NCBI GenBank assembly: GCA_016871295.1
Contig: VFZD01000014.1
Coordinates: forward strand, 1 to 32,712
From: Actinomycetota bacterium
GTDB lineage: Bacteria; Actinomycetota; Acidimicrobiia; Acidimicrobiales; Ilumatobacteraceae
Reading direction: 5' to 3'
DNA: 32,712 nucleotides
The notes under the pieces were generated by a model. It worked only from the letters and a program-made list of their open reading frames with translations. It had not been told where the DNA came from and did no database searches. Shown piece by piece: positions 15,085 to 23,221 of the stretch; the stretch's first letter is position 1, and each line of letters starts with the position of its first letter. The translations under genes were made by a program, and so were the position numbers.

Positions 15085-15837
15085 TTAGTCGTCGAGCGCC
15101 CAACGGGCTTCGACGGTCACCGAGACTTTCTGCGTGCCCAGGTCGACCACCGTCTTGGTCGACTCAGCGATACCAGCGTCGGCTCGCATCCAAGGTTGCG
15201 GGCTCACCGCGGACGACGAGAATTCGCGAACCGAAATCACGGCGCCGAGTTTCACCCCGAGCAGGTCGGCGTAGTCTTCGGCTTTTTTCTTCGCGCCCTT
15301 GATCGCATTTTCACGGGCCTGCTCGACCGCATCGGCCGTGTCGAGCAAAATCGGCGTCAGCGTGTCGATCGTCAGGTCGGTGCCAACTTTTGAAACCACG
15401 GCGTCGACGACATCGCCTGCCTTCTCGGTGTCGCGCAGCGTGACGGCAAACGACTGCGAGGCGCGAAAACCGATCAACGACCGTTCGCCGTCCTGCGAAT
15501 ATGAATACTCGGGATAAATGCTGATGCTCTGGGTGGCGATGTCTTTTTTGTCGACCCCAGACTCGTCGAGCGCCGCGCGGGCCCGATTTGCCAACAAGTT
15601 GGCCCGCTCCGAAGAGAGTTTCGAAGTCGCCTCGACTGCGAACACCGAAAAATTGAATTGCACGCCGTCGGGCACGACATTGACTTCGCCCGTGGCCTCG
15701 ACGGTTACACCCGTTTCGAGCGGCTGCGTGACATCCCAAGTGTTCTTTTGGCCGACGCTGAAACCGCAACTGCCGAGCATCATCGCCGTCGTGCCGAGCG
15801 AGACGAGCGAGACGAGAACTCTTTTGTTTTTTGTCAT
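15085..15837 (-). CDS. SIMPL-domain (DUF541) lipoprotein
   Basis: A 250-aa exported protein. The N-terminus is a lipoprotein signal (KNKR, a hydrophobic stretch and the lipobox LGSC with Cys24), so it should be anchored on the outer face of the membrane. Residues about 40-245 form a SIMPL/DUF541 domain (VEATGEVNVVPDGVQFNFSV, ARENAIKGAKKKAEDYADLLG), a periplasmic or surface family whose biochemical role is poorly defined. It begins 8 bases after dapC and is probably the last gene of the miaA-dapF-hflX-dapC run; TAGAAT over the dapC stop could also act as an internal -10. Confidence 0.87.
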   Translation of the reverse strand: MTKNKRVLVSLVSLGTTAMMLGSCGFSVGQKNTWDVTQPLETGVTVEATGEVNVVPDGVQFNFSVFAVEATSKLSSERANLLANRARAALDESGVDKKDIATQSISIYPEYSYSQDGERSLIGFRASQSFAVTLRDTEKAGDVVDAVVSKVGTDLTIDTLTPILLDTADAVEQARENAIKGAKKKAEDYADLLGVKLGAVISVREFSSSAVSPQPWMRADAGIAESTKTVVDLGTQKVSVTVEARWALDD

Positions 15838-15845
15838 AACAAATT

Positions 15846-16955
15846 CTACTTGTTCTTCAATCGATCGGCGACCTGTGCAAGTCGGTCATCGGGCTGAACT
15901 ACGGCAACCCGAACATTTTGTGATCCTCCCGCGCCATAAAAATCACCGGGGCTGACGAGCGCACCACCGCAATCTGCGAGTCTTTCGGCAAAAGCCCAAC
16001 CGTCACGCGCATCGAACCACAAATAGAAACCACCCGCCGGTGGCGAAACTTCGTGGCCCGACCATCTCGACAAGACTCCGGCCATTAACTCAAGTCGTCG
16101 TCGATAAGTTTCGCGCTGTACCGCGACATGGTCGTCATCGTTGAGCGCGACTACAGCGGCCGCCTGTGCCGGGCCAGGCACGAGCATGCCGACATGCTTG
16201 CGCACTTCCTTTAGATATTGCACGATTTCGTCGTCGCCCGCGTAAAAACCGACGCGTACACCGGCGAGGTTCGAGCGCTTCGACAAAGAATGCAACGCGA
16301 CCACACCGTCAAGGCCGTGCTGCAAAACAGATTCGGGTTTTCGCGACCAGGTGAACTCGACATAGCACTCGTCGCTGAAAACCGGCACTTTGTTCATTCT
16401 TCCCCACTCGGCGACCGATGCGAGCTCTTCGAGCGCACCCGTCGGGTTGTTGGGAGAATTTATCCAGATCATCAACGCGCGGGCGACGTCGCTCGCCGCG
16501 ATCTTGCTCGTGTCGATGCCACCGCTTGCCGTCATCGGCACGGCTACCGCCCGGCATCCGGCCAAGATCGCACCCATCTCATATGTCGGATACGAAACTG
16601 CCGGGAACAGAACGGTGTCACGACTCGGGCTGCGCAATTTCAGATATTGCGGCGTCGTGGCGACGAATTCTTTGCTGCCAATGCAGGCCGCGATCCGCGA
16701 AGTCGGCACCGACACGCCAAACTTTCGCTGCATCCAGGCTTGTGCCGCCAGCCGAAGCGACTCTGAGCCGATGCTCGGTGGGTATCCCCGCTCGCTGTCC
16801 GACGACGACAATGCCCTAACGACGGCTTCAGCCGGAGGATCGCATGGCGTGCCGATCGAAAGGTCGACCAGCCCGCCCGCAAACTTGTCGGCCAATGACC
16901 TGAATTTGTCGAGCCGATCATATGGATACGGGGGCGGAACGAAACCTTGGCTCAT
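15846..16955 (-). CDS. dapC: Succinyldiaminopimelate transaminase (fold-type I aminotransferase)
   Basis: A 369-aa PLP-dependent class I/II aminotransferase. Visible residues are the Schiff-base lysine Lys226 (SLSKRSNLAG), SPNNPTG at 167-173 and SDECYVEF at 194-201. It matches the actinobacterial DapC type, which makes N-succinyl-LL-diaminopimelate for lysine and peptidoglycan. The context supports this: dapF, the next-but-one enzyme of the pathway, is two genes upstream on the same strand. The ATG overlaps the hflX stop by four bases (ATGA), so the two are translationally coupled. The exact substrate is inferred from family and context. Confidence 0.85.
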   Translation of the reverse strand: MSQGFVPPPYPYDRLDKFRSLADKFAGGLVDLSIGTPCDPPAEAVVRALSSSDSERGYPPSIGSESLRLAAQAWMQRKFGVSVPTSRIAACIGSKEFVATTPQYLKLRSPSRDTVLFPAVSYPTYEMGAILAGCRAVAVPMTASGGIDTSKIAASDVARALMIWINSPNNPTGALEELASVAEWGRMNKVPVFSDECYVEFTWSRKPESVLQHGLDGVVALHSLSKRSNLAGVRVGFYAGDDEIVQYLKEVRKHVGMLVPGPAQAAAVVALNDDDHVAVQRETYRRRLELMAGVLSRWSGHEVSPPAGGFYLWFDARDGWAFAERLADCGGALVSPGDFYGAGGSQNVRVAVVQPDDRLAQVADRLKNK

Positions 16956-18250
16956 TTGACGACCACGAACTCGCTCAGTCGACCAGCGCTGGCGTCGGCC
17001 AGCCGGGCTCGAATTCGCATCGCGTTTTCTTCGTTGGCGGTCGAAACCACCTCGCCCTCGCGATGCACCGTGGCGACGATATCGCCCCGATCGTATGGAA
17101 CCAGCAACTCGACGACCGTGGTCAAGGACCGCATTCGATCGCCGACTAGGAGCAAGAGTTCGTCGAGACCCTCGCCCGTCAGCGCCGAAACCGCGACGCT
17201 GCCGTTGTTTTCGTAGACAAGGCGCTTGGCCTGGTCGGGTTCGAGGTCGGCCTTGTTGAACACGAGCAGTTCGGGCACATGCGCGGCACCGATTTCGGAC
17301 AAGATTTCGCGCACCGCCGCGATCTGCCCGTTCGGGTCGACTGCCGACGAGTCGACGACATGCACCAGCAAATCACTCATCGCCGCGACCTCGAGCGTGC
17401 TCTTGAACGCCTCGATCAAACCATGCGGCAACCGACGCACGAAGCCGACGGTGTCGGAGAGCAGCACCGGTTCGCCGCCCGGCAGCGCCAGACGACGGGT
17501 CGTCGGGTCGAGCGTGGCGAACAATCTGTTCTCGACGAGCACCCCCGCGCTGGTCAAACGATTCAACAGCGACGATTTGCCGGCGTTGGTGTAGCCGACG
17601 ATCGCCACAGAACCCAGACCGCTGCGCGCACGACCCTTGCGCTGCTCTTGCCGGGTTTTTTGCAACTCCTCGAGTTCGCGGTCGAGACGACTGATTCGCT
17701 CTCCGATTCGACGCCGATCGCTCTCAAGCTTTGTTTCACCAGGACCACGGGTTCCGATGCCACCGCCCTGCTGCGACAGCCCGGCTTTCGCACCTTTGCG
17801 AATTCGCGGCAATCGATAACGCAACAGCGCGAGTTCGACCTGCGCTTTGCCTTCGAGCGTGTGCGCGTTCTGCGCGAAGATGTCGAGGATCACCGCCGTG
17901 CGATCCAATGCGGTTCGTCCCAAAAGTTTTTCGAGGTTGTATTGCTGCGCAGGCGAAAGGTCGTTGTCGAAAACCACCGTGTCGGCGTCGAGCGCCAAAC
18001 ACAATTCGCGCAACTCTTCGGCCTTTCCTTTGCCGATATAAAATGTGCTGTCGGGGGCGTCGCGGCGTTGCGTGATGCGACCAACTTCGTCGGCGCCGGC
18101 GGTATCGATCAGACGGGCGAGTTCGTCGAGCGACTCCTGGGTTTCGTCATCGGAATGTTGGGCCAATGTGGCGGCGACCAAGATGATGCGCTCGCGCACA
18201 CCACGCGAGATGAGCGTCGAACCGAGTGCCTCCTGATAGGGCGTGGTCAT
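16952..18250 (-). CDS. hflX: Ribosome-associated GTPase HflX
   Basis: About 432 aa from the ATG at 18250, seven bases after the dapF stop. A TTG at 18274 would add eight residues but overlaps dapF. The N-terminal HflX domain (about residues 20-190) includes TFYIGKGKAEEL and DNDLSPAQQYNLEKLL, followed by a basic coiled helix (RRRIGERISRLDRELEEL). The G domain shows GYTNAGKSSLLNRL (G1), DTVGFVRRLPHGL (G3) and NKAD (G4). HflX binds the large ribosomal subunit and rescues stalled or heat-damaged ribosomes. It is the middle gene of dapF-hflX-dapC. Confidence 0.95.
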   Translation of the reverse strand: MTTPYQEALGSTLISRGVRERIILVAATLAQHSDDETQESLDELARLIDTAGADEVGRITQRRDAPDSTFYIGKGKAEELRELCLALDADTVVFDNDLSPAQQYNLEKLLGRTALDRTAVILDIFAQNAHTLEGKAQVELALLRYRLPRIRKGAKAGLSQQGGGIGTRGPGETKLESDRRRIGERISRLDRELEELQKTRQEQRKGRARSGLGSVAIVGYTNAGKSSLLNRLTSAGVLVENRLFATLDPTTRRLALPGGEPVLLSDTVGFVRRLPHGLIEAFKSTLEVAAMSDLLVHVVDSSAVDPNGQIAAVREILSEIGAAHVPELLVFNKADLEPDQAKRLVYENNGSVAVSALTGEGLDELLLLVGDRMRSLTTVVELLVPYDRGDIVATVHREGEVVSTANEENAMRIRARLADASAGRLSEFVVVK

Positions 18251-18257
18251 GATTCGT

Positions 18258-19091
18258 TCACAAACCCAACTCAAGGTTGTGTCGAGATGAAAAATTCGCG
18301 GGGCCGATCAGCGTGACATGGCCTTCTTGCGGATGATTCAGCCGCACGGTCGCGTCGCCACCGGGTTGGTGCACGAGAATTTCTTTCGTCGACGCGGGCA
18401 CGAGACCCCACTTGCTCGCCGCCCACGCACTGGCGCACGCCCCGGTGCCGCAAGCCTGGGTGATGCCCGCACCTCGCTCGTGCACGCGCATCGTGATCGC
18501 GTGGTTTTCGGGGCCCGGCTCGACAATCTCGAGGTTGACCTGCGGAATCTTGCGACCGATCTCGAGCAGGTCGACCACCTGCACATCTTCGACACCGACG
18601 ACGGCATGCGGGTTGCCGACCGAGAGGTGCATCACCGGTCGATCCGGGTCGGTGCCGACTGCTGCCCAGTTCTCGGGGGCTGAGATGTTCGTGACCGCGC
18701 CCATGTCGACGCTGGCGAGCACCTGCTCCGGCGAAACCGGCCGAACATCGACGATTCGGTCGCCGTTGTCTGTCGTCACGGTGTAACTCACGGGCGTCTC
18801 ATGGTTGTCGGCGTCGAAGGCGGCCTGCGCCAAACACCGAATGCCGTTGCCGCTCATCTCTGCCGTCGAGCCGTCGGCGTTGTACAACTTCATCTTCAAT
18901 TTGAAGTCGTCGAGTCGCGTCAACAACAACAGCCCATCGGCACCCACGCCGTGGTCGCGGTGGCACCAGTCGCGGGCGACCATCGGCCAGTCGAGTTTGG
19001 TCTGGGCGATGTTTGACTCTGCGAGTTGCCCAGTGTCGAGCACCAAAAAGTCGTTTCCGAGGCCGTGATGCTTGCTGACGACGACTTGCAT
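18258..19091 (-). CDS. dapF: Diaminopimelate epimerase
   Basis: A 277-aa DapF converting LL- to meso-diaminopimelate for lysine and peptidoglycan. Both catalytic cysteines are present: Cys86 in GNGIRCLA and Cys214 in QACGTGACAS, together with HGLGNDFLVLD at the N-terminus and GVGADGLLLL near 50. The length is normal. The ATG is 12 bases after the miaA stop, so it is likely in the same transcript as miaA and hflX. Confidence 0.96.
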   Translation of the reverse strand: MQVVVSKHHGLGNDFLVLDTGQLAESNIAQTKLDWPMVARDWCHRDHGVGADGLLLLTRLDDFKLKMKLYNADGSTAEMSGNGIRCLAQAAFDADNHETPVSYTVTTDNGDRIVDVRPVSPEQVLASVDMGAVTNISAPENWAAVGTDPDRPVMHLSVGNPHAVVGVEDVQVVDLLEIGRKIPQVNLEIVEPGPENHAITMRVHERGAGITQACGTGACASAWAASKWGLVPASTKEILVHQPGGDATVRLNHPQEGHVTLIGPANFSSRHNLELGL

Positions 19092-19103
19092 GACTGTTTC
19101 TGT

Positions 19104-20039
19104 CTAGCGTAAATGCCCGTCGATTATCGGCACAATTTCGCCGACTGGATCTTCGTCAACCGAACACCAGTTGATCCGCGGGTCACGACGAAACCAACGC
19201 TCTTGGCGCACCGCAAACTGACGAGTGTGCACGATCGTCTCGTGAACCGCCTCGTCGAGACTCATGTCGCCGTTCAGATGCGCGAAAAGTTCGCGATAGC
19301 CGAGCGCCTGCGCGGCGGTGCGTGATACGCCCTGCGCGGACGCGTGAAGTTTTTTGACCTCGTCCAGAAATCCGTCGGTCATCATCTGCTGCACGCGCTG
19401 TTCGACGCGCGCGGCCAGCCGATCTCGGCTCCAGAGCAGACCGATCTGCACGACGCCGTTTTCGGGATACGCACCCGTGCCCGGACCAAAACTGCTGAAG
19501 GCCCGACCACTGCCGAGGCACACCTCGAGTGCCCGAACGATTCGGCGTCGATTCGACGGCTCGATCTTTTTTGCCGCGACGGGATCGAGTTCAAAAAGTT
19601 TTCCGAAGAGCACCGCCGTGTCGGGTTCGGCCTCGAGCGACGACCTGACTTGCGGATACTCGCCCGGCAGGGTCAGATCGTCGATAACCGCGGTGAGATA
19701 AAGACCGGTGCCGGCGACCAACACGGCCTGGGCATTTGCCTCGTTGATTTGCCGCAGCGCCGCTGTCGCGGCTTGTTTGAATTCGGCAACGGTGAAACTC
19801 TGATCGCTGTCGACCAGGTCGATGCAGTGGTGCGGCACCAGTTTTTGATCTTCGGTCGTCGGTTTGGCCGTGCCGATGTTCATGTCTCGGTAGACCTGCA
19901 TCGCGTCGACGGCGACGATGTGAATCGGCCGCTCGTCGGCTCTGCGTGATTGCGCCACGGCCATCGCCACGGCCGATTTGCCGCTCGCCGTCGGCCCGAC
20001 GATGGCCAGCGGTTTGGGTTTGCTGTCGGTCGTCGTCAC
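19104..20039 (-). CDS. miaA: tRNA dimethylallyltransferase
   Basis: A 311-aa MiaA that adds a dimethylallyl group to A37 of tRNAs reading UNN codons. The P-loop is GPTASGKS (about 14-21), followed by VDAMQVYRDMNIGTAKPT and HHCIDLVDSDQSFTVAEF. The family segment RRIVRALEV (about 165) and the C-terminal TRQFAVRQERWFRRD are present. The start is GTG. It lies 39 bp after miaB, which acts next on the same base, so the pair forms a tRNA-modification unit. Confidence 0.95.
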   Translation of the reverse strand: MTTTDSKPKPLAIVGPTASGKSAVAMAVAQSRRADERPIHIVAVDAMQVYRDMNIGTAKPTTEDQKLVPHHCIDLVDSDQSFTVAEFKQAATAALRQINEANAQAVLVAGTGLYLTAVIDDLTLPGEYPQVRSSLEAEPDTAVLFGKLFELDPVAAKKIEPSNRRRIVRALEVCLGSGRAFSSFGPGTGAYPENGVVQIGLLWSRDRLAARVEQRVQQMMTDGFLDEVKKLHASAQGVSRTAAQALGYRELFAHLNGDMSLDEAVHETIVHTRQFAVRQERWFRRDPRINWCSVDEDPVGEIVPIIDGHLR

Positions 20040-20078
20040 GAATCTGTTTGGCGTGGCTTGCGGGGCTTGATTCGGCGA

Positions 20079-21500
20079 TTAGATCGCACTCGAAACGGCC
20101 AGTCGCAATTTGTGTCGCGGAGGCTCGCCGACTTCGACCAATCGACCCGCCAGGTGAAATCGCGCCGCGTCGGTGATTGCGACTTTGGCGAAGGTGCCGA
20201 CACGCAGACTTTCGGGCGAACCGAAGTGAACGAGTTTGTTCTGTCTGGTACGACCGGTGGTCAACTCGGGGTTCTTTTTGCTCATGCCCTCGACCACCAC
20301 TTCTTCGATGCGACCGATTCGCGCACGATGTTTTTGCACGGCCGAATGATCGAGCACGACTTTCAGCCGCTCGTATCGCGAGACGGCGACCTCGGGGTCG
20401 ATGAACTTGTCGGTCATTTGCGCCGCTCGGGTGCCGGGTCGGGGCGAGAAAATGAAAGAGAACGCCGAGTCGAAACAGGCCTCGGCGCAAACCTCGACGG
20501 TCCGCAAAAAATCTTGTTCGGTCTCGCCCGGAAAACCGACAATCACGTCGGTGGTCACCGCCAGGTCGCGGATCATCTCGCGGGCTTGCGCCAACCTCTT
20601 GAGATAACGCTCGGCGGTGTAACCGCGGTGCATCGACGCCAGGACGCCGTCAGAACCCGACTGCAACGGATAATGAAGGTGCTCGACAACAGCCGGCGTC
20701 TCGGCCATCGCCAACAGAGTGTCCTCGCGCATGTCCTTGGGGTGCGGGCTGATAAAACGCACCCGCGAAATGCCCGGTATGGCCCCGACCTTGCGCAACA
20801 ATTCGGCGAACTGCGGCTTGGCTTTGGTGTTCAGATCACCCGCCGCGCGCGCCGAAAGCGCCAGATCGCGCCCGTAACTGTTCACATTTTGGCCGATCAA
20901 CGAAATCTGCGTCACGCCGCTGCGGGCCAACGATTCGACCTCGGCCACGATCTCTGCGGCAGGCCGCGAAATCTCTTTGCCGCGAACGGCGGGCACGATG
21001 CAATAACTGCAGGTGTTGTCGCAGCCGATCTGAATCGTCACCCAGGCGTTGTATGAAACCTCGCGCCGAACGGGCAATGCACTGGGAAACAACGAATGGT
21101 CGTCGAGCACGGCCGCCTCGAGAATCTCGGTCACGGGTTTGCCGGTGCGGGTTTGCTCGAGCAGTTCGGCCGCCCGATGGACATTGTGCGTGCCGATCAC
21201 CACATCGACATACGGGGCCCGTTTGCGAATCGCCTCGCGGTCTTTTTGGGCCAGACAGCCCGCGACCAGAATCTGACGACTGCTTTTCTCGGCCTTCCAG
21301 GTCTTCAATCGACCCAAGGTGCCGTAAAACTTCTCGTCGGCGTTTTCGCGAATGCAACAGGTGTTGATCACCGCAACATCGGCGTCACCCAGACCATCGA
21401 CATTGGTCATGCCATCTGCCTCGAGCAGACCCGAGATTCGCTCCGAGTCATGCTCGTTCATCTGGCACCCGAAGGTGCGCACGAAATAGTTGCGGGTCAC
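20079..21500 (-). CDS. miaB: tRNA-2-methylthio-N6-dimethylallyladenosine synthase
   Basis: A 473-aa radical-SAM methylthiotransferase acting after MiaA on A37. The N-terminal UPF0004 domain has the three auxiliary-cluster cysteines Cys12 (GCQMN), Cys48 (NTCC) and Cys82 (AGCL). The radical-SAM triad is Cys160, Cys164, Cys167 (CDNTCSYC). A TRAM domain forms the C-terminus (about 405-470). The GTG start gives the expected family N-terminus; it sits within a perfect inverted repeat (21492-21507), and TAAAAT lies nine bases upstream. recA is 37 bp upstream on the same strand. Confidence 0.96.
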   Translation of the reverse strand: MTRNYFVRTFGCQMNEHDSERISGLLEADGMTNVDGLGDADVAVINTCCIRENADEKFYGTLGRLKTWKAEKSSRQILVAGCLAQKDREAIRKRAPYVDVVIGTHNVHRAAELLEQTRTGKPVTEILEAAVLDDHSLFPSALPVRREVSYNAWVTIQIGCDNTCSYCIVPAVRGKEISRPAAEIVAEVESLARSGVTQISLIGQNVNSYGRDLALSARAAGDLNTKAKPQFAELLRKVGAIPGISRVRFISPHPKDMREDTLLAMAETPAVVEHLHYPLQSGSDGVLASMHRGYTAERYLKRLAQAREMIRDLAVTTDVIVGFPGETEQDFLRTVEVCAEACFDSAFSFIFSPRPGTRAAQMTDKFIDPEVAVSRYERLKVVLDHSAVQKHRARIGRIEEVVVEGMSKKNPELTTGRTRQNKLVHFGSPESLRVGTFAKVAITDAARFHLAGRLVEVGEPPRHKLRLAVSSAI

Positions 21501-21507
21501 GACCCGC
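21492..21507 (-). repeat. Inverted repeat enclosing the miaB start codon
   Basis: GCGGGTC-AC-GACCCGC, a perfect 7-bp inverted repeat with a two-base centre. On the minus strand the GTG start of miaB (21500-21498) begins at the centre and runs into the right arm. It could hide the start codon in mRNA or act as an operator. Confidence 0.5.
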
Positions 21508-21509
21508 TT

Positions 21510-21515
21510 ATTTTA
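21510..21515 (-). promoter_or_regulatory. Possible -10 of miaB
   Basis: TAAAAT on the minus strand matches the -10 consensus at five of six positions and lies nine bases before the GTG. It would give a nearly leaderless miaB mRNA independent of recA. Confidence 0.35.
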
Positions 21516-21537
21516 CTGGGATATCCCGAACGCGAGA

Positions 21538-22641
21538 TTAGAGCTCGATCGGTTCGTCGTCTTTGGTGGTGAAGGCCTTTTTGGAAGCCTTCTCGGCGAC
21601 CGGCTTGGTCGCCGCAGATTTGTTGTCTGCACCTTCAGCCGACTTTGAATCGGCGACCGGCATCGACGCCTGCTTCACGCGCTCGGCCATCTGCACCATG
21701 ATCTCGGCGTTTTCGGCCAGGAACAATTTGGCGTTTTCACGACCTTGACCCAGTTGCTCACCGTCGTATGTGAACCATGCACCCGACTTTTTGGCGATGC
21801 CCAGGTCGACGGCCATGTCGAGCACCGCGCCTTCTCGGCTGATGCCCTTGCCGTACATGATGTCGAATTCGGCCTGCTTGAACGGTGGCGAGACTTTGTT
21901 CTTGACGACCTTTACGCGGGTGCGAGAACCCACGACCTCGACGCCGTCTTTGATCGTTTCGATGCGACGGATGTCGAGGCGAACCGACGAATAGAACTTG
22001 AGGGCCCGACCACCAGGGGTTGTTTCCGGCGAGCCGAACATCACGCCGATTTTTTCGCGCAACTGGTTGATGAACACCGCAACAGTGTTCGACTTGTTCA
22101 AGTTGGCGGTGAGTTTGCGCATCGCTTGGCTCATCAGTCGGGCCTGCAGACCCATGTGGCTATCGCCCATTTCGCCCTCGATTTCGGCCCGCGGTGTGAG
22201 CGCGGCGACCGAGTCGATGACCACGACATCGAGCGCACCCGAGCGGACCAACATGTCGACGATTTCGAGCGCCTGCTCGCCCGTGTCTGGCTGCGAGATC
22301 AAAAGGTTGTCGGTATCGACACCGATCGCTTTGGCATAGACGGGGTCCATGGCGTGTTCGGCATCGACATAAGCGCAGATGCCGCCATTGCGTTGGGCTT
22401 CGGCCACGATGTGCATCGCCAGCGTCGATTTGCCCGAGGATTCTGGACCGAAGATTTCGATGATGCGACCGCGCGGAACGCCGCCGATGCCGAGCGCGAT
22501 ATCGAGTGGAAGCGCCCCGGTGGGAATTGCGGCGATCTCAAGACCTTGCCTGTCGCCCATGCGCATGATCGAACCCTTGCCGAATTGCTTGTCGATCGCC
22601 CCGAGGGCTACTTCGAGGGCTTTGTCTTTTTCTGTGCTCAT
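21538..22641 (-). CDS. recA: Recombinase RecA
   Basis: A 367-aa RecA, which forms filaments on single-stranded DNA, drives strand exchange and activates LexA self-cleavage. Walker A is GPESSGKST (65-73), Walker B is in [10 protein letters not shown] (about 140), and the L2 loop and [19 protein letters not shown] are intact. No intein is present, unlike in M. tuberculosis. The C-terminus is a lysine-rich then acidic tail. AAAGG nine bases before the ATG is the SD. Expression is under LexA control. recX does not follow; miaB comes next. Confidence 0.98.
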   Translation of the reverse strand: MSTEKDKALEVALGAIDKQFGKGSIMRMGDRQGLEIAAIPTGALPLDIALGIGGVPRGRIIEIFGPESSGKSTLAMHIVAEAQRNGGICAYVDAEHAMDPVYAKAIGVDTDNLLISQPDTGEQALEIVDMLVRSGALDVVVIDSVAALTPRAEIEGEMGDSHMGLQARLMSQAMRKLTANLNKSNTVAVFINQLREKIGVMFGSPETTPGGRALKFYSSVRLDIRRIETIKDGVEVVGSRTRVKVVKNKVSPPFKQAEFDIMYGKGISREGAVLDMAVDLGIAKKSGAWFTYDGEQLGQGRENAKLFLAENAEIMVQMAERVKQASMPVADSKSAEGADNKSAATKPVAEKASKKAFTTKDDEPIEL

Positions 22642-22715
22642 TTGTTGTTGCCTTTCGCTTGATTGTTTCGATTGTTTTGGGGATTTCGCACTTTAGGTAA
22701 TGGGTGTTGCACGCA

Positions 22716-22744
22716 ACCCTACACACGAACAGATGTTCGGTCAA
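22716..22744 (-). promoter_or_regulatory. recA promoter (TTGACC, 17 bp, TAGGGT)
   Basis: On the minus strand TTGACC (22744-22739), a 17-bp spacer and TAGGGT (22721-22716). The LexA site fills most of the spacer. The start would be near 22709, with a leader of about 68 nt. Confidence 0.75.
22726..22739. promoter_or_regulatory. LexA box of recA
   Basis: CGAAC-AGAT-GTTCG is a perfect SOS box within the recA promoter spacer. Confidence 0.88.
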
Positions 22745-22796
22745 GCACCTTCTGCCCCATATAACACGGGCCTTTGCGCCGAAAATGCGCGTATTC

Positions 22797-23210
22797 TCAG
22801 CCTTTTGTCGGCTCGCCCAAGCAAGCCAATTCGTCGGCGTCGAGCGGTCGCATGCTCAGGTCGACCGCCAGCCACAAGGTATACGAAATTGGATAACCGA
22901 ACACGCCCACGAGCAAAGTCACGCCGACCGTCGACACCAGCAACTCGAGAATCGCGATGTCGGGATAGGTGACCGCGACACCCGTCACCAAAGTCGCCAA
23001 CAACGCAGAGCCGGTGACGATGAAATTGATCGCCAACGCACCGAGCATGAAGCCCTCCAAATTGCGCTGCCAAACAAGATTGCAACCCCGGCAAGTTTTC
23101 TGCGTTCGAAACCACGACACGAAGAACGCGCCGCGCCAGCCGCAATGCGGGCAGCGCCGAAACAATCCTCGGGTCAACATCCGCAGAACCGAGGGCGACT
23201 TGTTCGACAC
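22797..23210 (-). CDS. DUF983 membrane protein
   Basis: About 137 aa from the GTG at 23210, 11 bases after the stop of the aminotransferase gene; an ATG at 23180 is the alternative. It has a zinc-ribbon-like start (Cys20-x2-Cys23 in CPHCGWRG; Cys40-x2-Cys43 in CRGC) and two membrane segments (about 55-80 and 87-113). This is the layout of DUF983 proteins, whose function is not established; some lie beside cytochrome oxidase genes, but none are here. It likely shares a transcript with the aminotransferase. recA downstream has its own promoter. Confidence 0.75.
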   Translation of the reverse strand: MSNKSPSVLRMLTRGLFRRCPHCGWRGAFFVSWFRTQKTCRGCNLVWQRNLEGFMLGALAINFIVTGSALLATLVTGVAVTYPDIAILELLVSTVGVTLLVGVFGYPISYTLWLAVDLSMRPLDADELACLGEPTKG

Positions 23211-23221
23211 GAAAATTCTGG

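Noticed and set aside
14778-15302. 174-aa plus-strand frame in the gap before the SIMPL gene
   Set aside because: No SD or promoter, arginine/serine-rich composition, and it runs antisense into the SIMPL gene.
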